DNA of 19,767 nucleotides from JBEKYD01 sp049509915 (GCA_049509915.1 JBEKZL010000176.1:1-19767), one strand, 5' to 3'. Shown: positions 7,224 to 15,113, counted from the first letter of the stretch. Program-made: numbers and translations. The notes: generated by a model from the letters alone, not told the origin.

Positions 7224-7467
7224 CTTTATGGTTGTTTTGCACAATGCCGTTAGAAAGTCATCTTTGGAAATTGAGGAAGAGCCTCGGCCGAGGAGGGATT
7301 TAGACCGGCACTGGCGCGCAATGCACGCCCCTATACACAAGTTCACTAGCTAAAAGTAGTTGAATTTAGTATAATTTAGGGTGTCTTCAACAATTTGCAC
7401 AGGCCCGATGAATACGGTTTAATTTCTCTGGACTTGTACAGTTAGCAATAGTAAGAGTCGAGGCGCT
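7224..7467 (+). other. dnaA-dnaN intergenic region: candidate oriC and dnaN promoter
   Basis: This 244-bp gap has three plus-strand DnaA-box-like 9-mers: TTTTGCACA (7235-7243, perfect to TTWTNCACA), CTATACACA (7331-7339) and ATTTGCACA (7393-7401), the latter two one base off. Between the last two lies the most AT-rich stretch seen in this GC-rich window (about 7342-7380), which also holds a perfect TATAAT (7370-7375), a plausible -10 box for dnaN although no good -35 is visible. Boxes plus an AT-rich unwinding-type segment next to dnaA match how many bacterial origins are built. The origin call is inference; strand-skew analysis of the whole chromosome would be needed to confirm it. Confidence 0.5.
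7347..7379 (+). repeat. Four TAG trinucleotides at exact 10-bp spacing in the AT-rich stretch
   Basis: TAG occurs at 7347, 7357, 7367 and 7377. The last two lie in a clear 10-bp imperfect repeat (TGAATTTAGT / ATAATTTAGG). The spacing is exactly one helical turn. It could belong to a DNA-unwinding element or simply be A/T-tract phasing at a promoter. Confidence 0.6.
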
Positions 7468-8586
7468 ATGGAATTCACTGTCAGCAAGGCGGAGTTGGTG
7501 CGCGAGCTAAGCCTGTCGCAAGGCGTGGTGGAGAAAAAAACCACGATTCCGATCCTGTCGAACGTCCTGATGGAAGCTGACGGCGACCGGATCACCCTGA
7601 CGGCGACCGATCTGGAGTTGGGGATACGCTGTTCCTGCCCGGCTCGGGTCAAGAAAGAAGGAGCCGGCACCGTCCCGGCACGGAAGCTACTGGATTACGT
7701 TCGCCTCTTGCCGGAGGGCGATATCCAGATGAAGTTTCTGGAAAACCACTGGGCGAGCATCACCAGTGGCCGCTCGCGGACCAGAATTGCTGGTATGTCC
7801 CGTGAAAGTTATCCGGAGCTCCCGCCAACTCCGCCGGTTGTCGCCCAAGTGCCGGTGAAAACGCTGGCATCGATGATTGCGCGCACCGGTTTCGCCATTT
7901 CCATGGAAGAATCGCGTTTCACCTTGAGCGGCGCTTTGCTTCTGTTGCGTCCGGAAGGTTTGACCATGGTAGCCACCGACGGTCATCGCCTGGCCTATGT
8001 GCAGGCGCCTCCGGCCGAAAGCGGGACCGTTGACCAGCCCTTTCGCGCGCTGATACCCAAGAAAGCCATGGGAGAGCTGACAAAATTGGCCGACGACGCC
8101 GGCGAGGGAGCGGTGGCATTGTTTTCCGGCGACGACAATCACCTGTTCTTCCAGGTTGGCCACCGTTTGCTGCTCACACGCAAGCTGGCTGGCAACTTTC
8201 CCGATTATGAGCGTGTGCTGCCAAAGGATCATACCCATATCGCCACGCTCGACAAAGCGGAAATCCGTTCCGCCATCGAGCGTGTCGCGCAGTTCGCCGA
8301 CGAGCGCTCGCGTGCCATTCGGGTGCAATTTGTTAGCGGAGAAGTGCGCATCTTTTCGTCCTCGGTGGAGATGGGGGAAAGCGAGGAAAGCGTACCCGCC
8401 GAGTACACCGGCCCGGACCTCGAGATTGGGTTTAACGCCCAGTATTTGCTGGATTTCCTGCGGGTGATCTCACAGGACCGGGTTGCATTTCAGTTGAAAG
8501 ACCAAAAAAGCGCCGGCGAGTTGCGTCCGGCAGGCGACTCCGTGGCGGACCAATACCGCTACGTAGTGATGCCCATGAGGATCTGA
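7468..8586 (+). CDS. dnaN: DNA polymerase III beta subunit (sliding clamp)
   Basis: The clamp is a ring-shaped dimer that tethers DNA polymerase III and other enzymes to DNA. The ORF starts at ATG 7468 (MEFTVSKAELVRELSLSQGV), with GAGTCGAGG a few bases upstream, and gives 372 residues, the usual size. The three repeated clamp domains are recognisable by ending or starting phrases typical of DnaN: ATDLELGIRC near residue 50, FTLSGALLLLRPEGLTMVAT followed by DGHRLAYV near 150-180, and the C-terminal YRYVVMPMRI (last residues), which is the conserved end that lines the protein-binding pocket (M-P-M-R). It is followed after only 10 bases by gyrB, so the two are probably co-transcribed. DnaE in this window has a QVGLF clamp-binding motif that would dock here. 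Confidence 0.97.
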   Translation: MEFTVSKAELVRELSLSQGVVEKKTTIPILSNVLMEADGDRITLTATDLELGIRCSCPARVKKEGAGTVPARKLLDYVRLLPEGDIQMKFLENHWASITSGRSRTRIAGMSRESYPELPPTPPVVAQVPVKTLASMIARTGFAISMEESRFTLSGALLLLRPEGLTMVATDGHRLAYVQAPPAESGTVDQPFRALIPKKAMGELTKLADDAGEGAVALFSGDDNHLFFQVGHRLLLTRKLAGNFPDYERVLPKDHTHIATLDKAEIRSAIERVAQFADERSRAIRVQFVSGEVRIFSSSVEMGESEESVPAEYTGPDLEIGFNAQYLLDFLRVISQDRVAFQLKDQKSAGELRPAGDSVADQYRYVVMPMRI

Positions 8587-8596
8587 TTCGAGTCCT

Positions 8597-11035
8597 ATGG
8601 CAAACGAAGTAAATCCCGCCGCTAACGAGCAGGTATACGATTCCAGTAGTATCAAGGTTTTGGAAGGCTTGGAAGCAGTACGCCTCCGCCCCGCCATGTA
8701 TATCGGTTCCACCGGGGAAATGGGCCTGCACCACCTGGTCTACGAAGTAGTCGACAACTCGGTGGATGAAGCCATGGCCGGCTACGCTACCGAAGTCAGC
8801 GTGACCATCCATGACGACAACTCAGTCACCGTGATCGACAACGGTCGTGGCATCCCGGTAGATCTTCACGAAGAGGAGGGTGTTTCCGCCGCGCAAGTGG
8901 TGATGACCAAGCTGCACGCCGGCGGCAAGTTCGATTCCAAGAGTTACAAAGTCTCCGGTGGGCTGCACGGGGTCGGCGTAAGCTGCGTCAATGCGCTTTC
9001 CGAAAAGCTGGAGCTCGAAATCTGGCGCGACGGGTTCACCTGGCAGCAGGAATATTCCTGCGGCATCCCTAAAGCACCGCTGGCCAAAGCCGGCAAAGCC
9101 GGCCGCAAGACCGGTACCAGGGTCACCTTCAAGCCCGATGTCACGATCATGGAAGCGCAGGTCTTTAATTACGACACCCTCGCCAATCGCCTTCGCCAGC
9201 TCGCCTTCCTGAACAAGGGCCTTAGAATCACACTCACCGACGAGCGCGACGATCCTATCAAGACCGCCGAATACCTTTATACCGGCGGCATCGCCGAGTT
9301 TATCAAGCACCTCAACAAAGGCAAGCAGGTGCTGCACGACAAACCGATCTATTTCGAAGCCGACAGGGAATTGCCCAACAACGGTACCCTCACCATGGAA
9401 GTCGCGCTGCAGTATAACGACTCCTATTCCGAGAACATTTCGAGCTTCGCCAATAACATCAACACCGTCGATGGCGGTTCGCACCTGCGTGGGTTTTATT
9501 CGGCGCTGACCCGCACGATCAACGCTTTCGCTACCAGCCAGGGTCTCTTCAAGGAAAAAGAAACCCTCAGCGGAGACGACGTGCGCGAGGGCTTGACCGC
9601 GGTCGTCAGCGTCAAGGTCCCCCAACCACAGTTCGAAGGGCAAACCAAGGGCAAGCTGAATAGCGATATCAGCGGGCCCATGACCCAGTTCGTCAATGAG
9701 AAACTGGGCGAGTACTTCGACAAGAACGCCACCGTAGGGCGTAAGATCGTCGCCAAGGCCATTGAGGCCTCCCGCGCACGCGAAGCGGCCCGCAAGGCCC
9801 GCGACCTGACCCGCCGCAAGGGCGCCCTGGAATCCGGCGGCATGCCGCACAAGCTGGCCGATTGCCAGGAGCGCGACCCGGAGCGTTGCGAGCTTTTCCT
9901 GGTGGAGGGCGAATCGGCCGGCGGCACCGCCAAACAAGGCCGCGATCGCCGCTTCCAGGCCATCCTTCCGCTGAAAGGGAAAATCCTCAACGTCGAAAAG
10001 GCGCGTTACGACAAAATGCTTGGCCACGAGGAAATCCGCGCCATGATCACCGCTTTCGGCACCGGTATCGGCAAGGACGATTTCGACTTCACGAAGCTCC
10101 GCTATGGCAAGATCATCATCATGACGGATGCCGATGTGGATGGCTCCCACATCCGCACCCTGCTGCTGACCTTTTTCTTCCGTCACATGCACGAGCTGAT
10201 TCTGCGTGAGAAGGTTTTCATTGCCCAGCCGCCGCTCTTCCTGATCAAGAAAGGCAAGAGCGAAAAGTATATCCGCGACGAGAAGGAGCTCACCCGCGAG
10301 CTGACCCGCCGCGCCACCGAAAACCTGTCGCTTGAAACCCATTCCAACGGCGATGGGCCCAAAGCGGTGCTCGATGGCGCCGAACTGCGCAGCTTTCTGT
10401 TGAGCCTGGATGAGTATGCGCAGATGTTCGCCAAAGTGGAACGGCGCCTGCGCGACGCCCGCGTGGTGGAGTTGTTGGGCAACACCACTCTTCGCATGGA
10501 CACCAAGGCCGACTTCCAGGAGCAGGTCAATCTCCAGCCCGTGTTCGACGCCCTGGTGAAGCTCGGCCACAAGCCGCAAATGCGCACCGACGAGGAACAC
10601 TCTTCCAACGCCGTCGTGTTCCACGATTCCACCAACGCCGAGCGCTCCATCAGTGTCACCCTGGCCGCGCTGCCCGAATACCGCCGCTACCGAGCCCTGG
10701 CACGCTCCATCGCCCGCTACAACGACCCGCCATTCGTGGTGGTGAAAGAAGAACACCGCGAATCCCGCGGCACCTGGCGGGAGCTATTGGACTACGTCAA
10801 AACCGAAGGCCAAAAAGGCGCCGCCGTGCAGCGCTACAAGGGCCTGGGCGAAATGAACGCCGAACAGCTTGCCGACACCACCATGAATCCCGAAAAGCGC
10901 ACGCTACTAAAAGTGCGCCTGGAAGACGCGGTGCTAAGCGAAGAGATCTTCTCCACGCTGATGGGCGAGGATGTGGAGAGCCGGCGGAAATTCATCGAAG
11001 ATAACGCACTAGATGTGAAGAATTTGGATGTGTAG
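8597..11035 (+). CDS. gyrB: DNA gyrase subunit B
   Basis: This is the ATPase subunit of gyrase, which introduces negative supercoils with GyrA. The 812-residue product starts at ATG 8597. The GHKL ATPase domain has EVVDNSVDEAMAG, DNGRGIPVD and GGLHGVG. The TOPRIM domain has EGESAGG (Glu437 onward) and the metal-binding TDADVDGSHI (Asp511, Asp513, Asp515). RYKGLGEMNAEQL lies near residue 745. The distance between the TDADVDG and YKGLGEMN motifs (about 235 residues) shows it carries the roughly 165-170-residue insertion found in long GyrB proteins such as that of E. coli, rather than the short Bacillus form. It follows dnaN by 10 bases. recF, often found between these two genes, is absent here. 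gyrA is not in the window. Confidence 0.97.
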   Translation: MANEVNPAANEQVYDSSSIKVLEGLEAVRLRPAMYIGSTGEMGLHHLVYEVVDNSVDEAMAGYATEVSVTIHDDNSVTVIDNGRGIPVDLHEEEGVSAAQVVMTKLHAGGKFDSKSYKVSGGLHGVGVSCVNALSEKLELEIWRDGFTWQQEYSCGIPKAPLAKAGKAGRKTGTRVTFKPDVTIMEAQVFNYDTLANRLRQLAFLNKGLRITLTDERDDPIKTAEYLYTGGIAEFIKHLNKGKQVLHDKPIYFEADRELPNNGTLTMEVALQYNDSYSENISSFANNINTVDGGSHLRGFYSALTRTINAFATSQGLFKEKETLSGDDVREGLTAVVSVKVPQPQFEGQTKGKLNSDISGPMTQFVNEKLGEYFDKNATVGRKIVAKAIEASRAREAARKARDLTRRKGALESGGMPHKLADCQERDPERCELFLVEGESAGGTAKQGRDRRFQAILPLKGKILNVEKARYDKMLGHEEIRAMITAFGTGIGKDDFDFTKLRYGKIIIMTDADVDGSHIRTLLLTFFFRHMHELILREKVFIAQPPLFLIKKGKSEKYIRDEKELTRELTRRATENLSLETHSNGDGPKAVLDGAELRSFLLSLDEYAQMFAKVERRLRDARVVELLGNTTLRMDTKADFQEQVNLQPVFDALVKLGHKPQMRTDEEHSSNAVVFHDSTNAERSISVTLAALPEYRRYRALARSIARYNDPPFVVVKEEHRESRGTWRELLDYVKTEGQKGAAVQRYKGLGEMNAEQLADTTMNPEKRTLLKVRLEDAVLSEEIFSTLMGEDVESRRKFIEDNALDVKNLDV

Positions 11036-11058
11036 GGCGCCCTGCTCGGCTTTGGTGG

Positions 11059-11078
11059 CGCAGGCGGTTCCGCCTGCG
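11059..11078. terminator. GC-rich hairpin between convergent gyrB and fabF
   Basis: A perfect 9-bp stem, CGCAGGCGG and CCGCCTGCG, with a TT loop lies 23 bases after the gyrB stop, followed by ATTTCTTC. Its position between convergent genes suggests a bidirectional terminator, though the T tract is poor. It may also be a copy of a common dispersed palindrome. Confidence 0.55.
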
Positions 11079-11134
11079 ATTTCTTCACAGCTTCTTACAG
11101 TCGCGGCTCACGAGGCAAGAACTCCTGAAATGCG

Positions 11135-12376
11135 CTACGGCTGGTATTTCTTGAAGATCAGGCAGCCGTTGGTGCCGCCGAATCCGAAGCTGTTGGACAG
11201 CGCGTACAGAATCGGCATCGGCCGGGCGTGGTTCGGAACATAGTCCAGATCGCATTCCGGGTCCGGGTTTTCGTGATTGATGGTGGGAGGAGCCACCTGG
11301 TCGCGAATCGCCATCACCGTGATGCCGGCTTCGAGACCGCCGGCGCCGCCCAGCATATGGCCGGTCATGGACTTGGTCGAGCTGACCGCCACTTTCCGGG
11401 CGTGCTCGCCAAAGGCCCGCTTGATAGCCGCGCTTTCGGCGCGATCGCCCACGTCGGTGGAAGTGCCGTGCGCGTTGATGTAATCCACCTGGGAGGCTTC
11501 GATACCGGCATCTTTGACGGCATTCCGCATCACCCGGTAGGCGCCGTCGCCATCGGGCGGTGGTGCGGTGACGTGAAATGCGTCCGCGCTCATTCCGTAA
11601 CCCACCACCTCGGCCAGGATGTGCGCCTGGCGCGCTTTGGCGAATTCCAGCTCCTCCAAAATCAGAATGCCCGCTCCCTCGCCCACCACGAATCCATCGC
11701 GATCCCGGTCCCAAGGCCGGGAAGCGCGCTGCGGCTCGTCGTTGCGAGTGGAGAGCGCCCGCATGGCGGCGAAACCGCCGATTCCCATCGGGGTGATACA
11801 GGCCTCGGTGCCGCCGCAAATCATGGCGTCGGCTTCGCCGTATTGAATCAGGCGGAACGAATCCCCGATCGAGTGGGCGCTGGTAGTGCACGCCGTGGCA
11901 GTCGCCGAATTGGGACCCTTCGCCCCGCTCCGGATGGAGACGTAGCCGCTGGCGAGATTCACGATCGTAGCCGGAATGAAGAATGGGGAAATGCGCCGCG
12001 GTCCGTGCTCCAGCAGAATCTGGTGTTCGCGCTCGATCACCTCGAACCCGCCGATGCCGCTGCCAATATAGACGCCCACCCGCTCGGCCGTTTCCGGCGC
12101 GATCTTCAACCCGGAACCCGACAGGGCGAACTCCGCCGCCGCGATGGCGAACTGGATAAACCGCCCCATCTTCTTGATTTCTTTCTTTTCGATGTAATTG
12201 GCCGGATCGAATCCCTTGACCTCGCCCGCGATCCGGCACGAAAAAGCCGAAGCATCGAACCGCGTGATGGGCCCGATCCCGCTAACACCGTTGCGAATCG
12301 CTTCCCATGTCGGCTCCGTGCCCATGCCCAATGGCGTCACCAAACCGACGCCAGTCACTACCACTCTTCGCCTCAA
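11135..12376 (-). CDS. fabF: 3-oxoacyl-[acyl-carrier-protein] synthase II (KAS II)
   Basis: This enzyme condenses malonyl-ACP with acyl-ACP in fatty-acid elongation. I choose TTG 12376 (MRRRVVVTGVGLVTPLG), with GGGAGAGG about 7 nt upstream, over a TTG 18 bases further out. With this start the catalytic residues fall at Cys163 (TACTTSAHS), His303 (NAHGTSTD), Lys335 and His340 (STKSMTGH), exactly the E. coli FabF numbering, and the length is 413 residues, also standard. The C-terminal NSFGFGGTNGCLIF is the expected loop near the active site. It lies 114 bases downstream of acpP on the same strand, so its product and its acyl carrier substrate are probably made together. No ketoreductase or malonyl transferase gene is adjacent. 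Confidence 0.96.
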   Translation of the reverse strand: MRRRVVVTGVGLVTPLGMGTEPTWEAIRNGVSGIGPITRFDASAFSCRIAGEVKGFDPANYIEKKEIKKMGRFIQFAIAAAEFALSGSGLKIAPETAERVGVYIGSGIGGFEVIEREHQILLEHGPRRISPFFIPATIVNLASGYVSIRSGAKGPNSATATACTTSAHSIGDSFRLIQYGEADAMICGGTEACITPMGIGGFAAMRALSTRNDEPQRASRPWDRDRDGFVVGEGAGILILEELEFAKARQAHILAEVVGYGMSADAFHVTAPPPDGDGAYRVMRNAVKDAGIEASQVDYINAHGTSTDVGDRAESAAIKRAFGEHARKVAVSSTKSMTGHMLGGAGGLEAGITVMAIRDQVAPPTINHENPDPECDLDYVPNHARPMPILYALSNSFGFGGTNGCLIFKKYQP

Positions 12377-12490
12377 AACAAGCCTCTCCCGCAACTATGT
12401 TCGGCTGCCTCTCCCATCCGCGACCGAGGGCCAATGCGCCGAAGGCCGTTCGCCAACCCAATCAGGGTTTCTAGGTGAGAAACGCAAAGG

Positions 12491-12733
12491 CTACTTCTTC
12501 GTGGTTTTACCTTCGATATAGTCGATGGCGTCCTTGACGGTAGCAATCTTCTCGGCGTCCTCGTCCGGAATCTCCAGCTCGAAAGCCTCTTCAAACGCCA
12601 TGACCAACTCCACGATGTCGAGCGAGTCGGCCCCCAAATCGTCCACAAACGACGCGTTCGTGTCGACCTGGCTCTCATCCACTCCGAGTTGCTCGACGAT
12701 AATCTGCTTCACCTTCTGCTCAACCGCTGCCAT
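12491..12733 (-). CDS. acpP: Acyl carrier protein
   Basis: ACP carries growing acyl chains on a phosphopantetheine arm. I set the start at ATG 12733 (MAAVEQKVKQIIVEQLGVDE), with GGGAGGA about 7 nt upstream; the frame is open further upstream but that extension is not ACP-like. The product is an 80-residue, very acidic protein, the normal size. The phosphopantetheine attachment site is Ser37 in GADSLDIVEL, and the second and third helices (FEEAFELEIPDEDAEKI, DAIDYIEGK) are typical. fabF follows on the same strand. A -10/-35 pair lies 34-63 bases upstream. The standalone call is secure. Confidence 0.97.
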   Translation of the reverse strand: MAAVEQKVKQIIVEQLGVDESQVDTNASFVDDLGADSLDIVELVMAFEEAFELEIPDEDAEKIATVKDAIDYIEGKTTKK

Positions 12734-12766
12734 GCATTCCTCCCTGGGATTTTTGCGAACGCGATG

Positions 12767-12796
12767 ATTGTAGCGACCTTCGCCGAGTCCGCGCAA
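12767..12796 (-). promoter_or_regulatory. Candidate sigma-70-type promoter for acpP-fabF
   Basis: On the minus strand TTGCGC (12796-12791) and TACAAT (12772-12767) are separated by 18 bases, and TACAAT is 33 bases before the acpP start. The -10 is a good match (5 of 6) and the -35 is weak (3 of 6). Confidence 0.45.
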
Positions 12797-12960
12797 GTTA
12801 GCCGCGCCCCGAAAAAGACGCCGGGCCGTTGGTCCCAATCCTGCCGTCCGTTGGAACCACCATTGTGGCACAAATCACCCCCGGGGCCGGCGGGAACTGG
12901 CGCTCTGCCGGACGAGACGTAGCTCGCCGACCTTCCAGCCACCCCGGCCGCGGTCCCGCC

Positions 12961-13000
12961 GTTGGCTGAAAAGCACCATCGCCGGTGCTTTCCGGCCAAC
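12961..13000. promoter_or_regulatory. 40-bp imperfect palindrome in the acpP / 13106 divergent gap
   Basis: Outer arms GTTGGC (12961-12966) and GCCAAC (12995-13000), and inner arms AAAGCACC (12970-12977) and GGTGCTTT (12984-12991), are separated by a symmetric 3x3 internal mismatch and close on a 6-base loop. The 372-bp gap 12734-13105 also holds the acpP promoter and an AT-rich stretch at about 13011-13040 that may serve the rightward gene. The palindrome could be an operator or an RNA hairpin; nothing identifies its binder. Confidence 0.5.
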
Positions 13001-13105
13001 CCCGGCATCGTACTTAAGTTAAATATTTCAATAATTTAGGAAGTGCGCAGGAATGGTGAAACAGATGCAAGTGGAGTGTGCGTCGAAGATTGTGAGGAAG
13101 TAACC

Positions 13106-14179
13106 ATGAAACCAATCGCACTCTCTTTTCCATTGCTTGTTTTTGCCGTGACCGGTTCCTTGCTGGCGCAGACGAACCCCCAGGACAATCCGGGCGGCTG
13201 GCGGCGTGCCGGCGATGCGCCGGCAGCGTCCGCCCAGCAGGATCCTCAACTGGCGCAGCCGCAACCCGATCCTACCCAGCCTGTGGCGGGCACCGACGCT
13301 TATGGACAGCCCGTGGCGCAGCCCCAGCAGGAACAGGCGCCCGCGCCGCAAGATCCGCCGGCCAACTATGCGCCCCGCCGTCCGGCCTATGGTTTACCCC
13401 CTGAACTGACCGTCAAGCCCGGAACCTATCTCACTGCGCGCATCAATCAACTCCTTTCGAGCGATAAGAACCACCCCGGCGACACCTTCACGGCTTCGCT
13501 GGTACAGCCGCTGGTAGTCGATGGCGTGGTGGTGGCGGTGCGTGGCCAGACCGTGTACGGCAGCGTGGTGGAGGCCGAGAAGGCCCACGGCGGCCATCCC
13601 TCGCGCCTGAAATTGACGCTCACCGGAATCACTCTGGCTGACGGCGCCCAGACCCCGGTATCCTCGCAATTGATGGCCAACACCGGCCCGCGCACGCCCG
13701 CCGGCGCGCAGGCTGGCGCCGTTGCCGGAACCACGGCCGTGGGCGCGGGAGTGGGAGCGGTTGCGGCGGGCGGTACCGGTGCCGCCATGGGAGCGGGGAT
13801 TGGCGCGGGCGCCGGCATCGTCGGCGTGCTGCTGACCCGCGATCATCCCACCATCGTTTATCCCGAAATGGCGCTGACCTTCCAGATCACGTCCGCCCTT
13901 ACGGTTTCCACCGCGCGCGCGCCGCAAGCCTTCCGTTTTGCCACCCCGCAGGATTACGAGCGTCCGCCGGCTCAAATGGCGGGCCGTCCGGGCTCCGGTC
14001 CGGGCTACTACTACTCTCCCGGCGGTGGCTATGGCTCTTATTATGCTCCGGGATATTACAGCCCTTACGGTGCCTACCCCTATTATGGCTACCCCTACTA
14101 CCCCTACTATTGGGGACCGTCGGTCGGTATCGGTTTTGGTTGGGGCTGGGGCGGCGGCTGGGGCCGGCGCTGGAGATAG
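13106..14179 (+). CDS. Secreted protein with Pro/Gln-rich linker, glycine zipper and Gly/Tyr-rich tail
   Basis: A 357-residue protein from ATG 13106, with GAGGAAG 5 bases upstream; an in-frame ATG at 13043 lacks this signal. Residues 1-22 form a signal peptide (LLVFAVTGSLLAQ). Residues 23-95 are rich in Pro, Gln and Ala and probably unstructured. Residues 98-190 form the only globular part (LTVKPGTYLTARINQLLSSD, GDTFTASLVQPLVVDGVVV), resembling domains in TrbI-like or envelope proteins that control release or solubility, but I cannot name it. Residues 199-242 are a long Gly/Ala zipper (GAGVGAVAAGG, GAGIGAGAG), the kind seen in membrane-associating or pore-lining segments. From 297 on it is almost all Gly, Tyr and Pro, ending with WGWGGGWGRRWR. 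It is probably exported and envelope-associated. It stands alone, divergent from acpP. Confidence 0.85.
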   Translation: MKPIALSFPLLVFAVTGSLLAQTNPQDNPGGWRRAGDAPAASAQQDPQLAQPQPDPTQPVAGTDAYGQPVAQPQQEQAPAPQDPPANYAPRRPAYGLPPELTVKPGTYLTARINQLLSSDKNHPGDTFTASLVQPLVVDGVVVAVRGQTVYGSVVEAEKAHGGHPSRLKLTLTGITLADGAQTPVSSQLMANTGPRTPAGAQAGAVAGTTAVGAGVGAVAAGGTGAAMGAGIGAGAGIVGVLLTRDHPTIVYPEMALTFQITSALTVSTARAPQAFRFATPQDYERPPAQMAGRPGSGPGYYYSPGGGYGSYYAPGYYSPYGAYPYYGYPYYPYYWGPSVGIGFGWGWGGGWGRRWR

Positions 14180-14247
14180 TCGGAAGCCTTCGCCGACCAG
14201 GGGATGGGGCGCCACGTTTCCAGGCGGCGCCCCGCCGATTACCGAAC

Positions 14248-14640
14248 CTATCCCTCCACCACGTCTGGACGCAAGATCGAGGTCCGGCGGACTCCAATCT
14301 TGCGAAGATCTTTTTCCGGGCTATCGAAGGCGGGATCCTCGGGATAAACCGGACCGAAGTACGTGCTGCAGAGCCTCCTGTTGCCGAGCGGGAACTACAA
14401 GGTATCTACCGAGCGGCACGTGGACGCGCTCATGTAGTGATGTGGAAGAGCTTTCGTCTGGGCTGAAATATGGCTGTTGGAGGAGTTTTGGCAGCAGGAA
14501 ATGGCAGCCGAGCCGGAGATCGACGGAATCTGCGTCAATGGCCTTATCCCTGTTGAGCAGAGGCGTTATGACCAGTCCGGATCGATCATCCACTGGCTTA
14601 CGAAGCCGCTCCAAAATTTCTCGTCAGATAGAACGCTCAT
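14248..14640 (-). pseudogene. Broken dCTP deaminase-like gene (frameshift near the start, internal deletion)
   Basis: ATG 14640 starts MSVLSD, then one base is missing at about 14623, after which the frame continues REILERLRKPVDDRSGLVIT, then IDADSVDLRLGCHF and LHERVHVPLGRYLVVPA, ending at TAG 14321. The I-D-x-x-SVDLRLG and RYLVVPA phrases match the N-terminal half of dCTP deaminase/dUTPase-fold proteins. Past LVVPA the expected substrate-site segment is absent. Instead a second frame on the same strand (about 14395 down to TAG 14248) reads CSTYFGPVYPEDPAFDSPEK, which could be the C-terminal end of the same gene after an internal deletion; that link is inference. The start overlaps the upstream gene's TGA by 17 bases. 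Intact family members are about 180-190 residues. Base composition by codon position supports coding origin. Confidence 0.6.
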
Positions 14641-15044
14641 TGGCTGCAGCTTTGCACTGGGTCCAAACCTGAAAATCCTCGATCGCCTTCATCGTCCACA
14701 TCTCAATCCGCTGTGTCCACTTGCTCCTATGCTCTAGATTTTTCGGATCCTGACTTTCAAGGTTGTCCATCAGCTTCGCCAGGGCGCTTATGTAGAAGCA
14801 AAACGCCGCGTTGATTATGGCGATCGGATCTGGGACGCTTGGGCTGTCGTATTCCGGGGGGACCGAGGGGGACGATACCGTGCGCCAAGCATTTTTCGAT
14901 ATGGTTCCGACAGCGCCGAAAATCGTCTACCTTTCCCCAAAAGCCGTCTGTGACATTACTGACCGACTCTCGGACCGCGGGCAACACATCTAGGAAGGCC
15001 GGGATCAGACCGCAGTCCGCATCTAAGCCGTCCGAATCAAGCAT
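14624..15044 (-). pseudogene. Unrecognised gene with a +1 frameshift in a G6/C6 run, upstream of the dCTP deaminase-like gene
   Basis: On the minus strand the frame from ATG 15044 (MLDSDGLDADCGLIPAFLDV; alternative GTG 15083) runs through NHIEKCLAHGIVPLG, then must shift by one base at a run of six G (14856-14861 on the plus strand) to continue PPEYDSPSVPDPIAIINAAF and WTQRIEMWTMKAIEDFQVWT, ending at TGA 14624-14626. With five bases in the run the two halves join into one protein of about 139 residues. First codon positions are clearly more GC-rich than second ones (about 64% against 42% in the part I counted), as expected for coding DNA. I do not recognise the family. The end overlaps the dCTP deaminase-like start (ATG 14640), the layout of a coupled pair. 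The single slip in a homopolymer could be a sequencing error. Confidence 0.5.
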
Positions 15045-15113
15045 GTATTCCGCGCTGGGCCGGTTCGCGATGGTGGAAACCACGTCAGTGGGGCATCGAC
15101 GCCTAGTGCGGAG

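Noticed and set aside
8822..10756. 644-codon minus-strand ORF opposite gyrB
   Set aside because: Antisense shadow of gyrB; no motifs, and its codon structure follows from gyrB third-position GC.
11085..12478. Long ORFs on both strands within fabF
   Set aside because: fabF has all catalytic residues at the expected positions; the others are frame shadows.
14345..14440. Plus-strand frame reading YVLQSLLLPSGNYKVSTERH as a gene end
   Set aside because: It is the codon-aligned antisense of the dCTP-deaminase-like remnant and has a stop just upstream.
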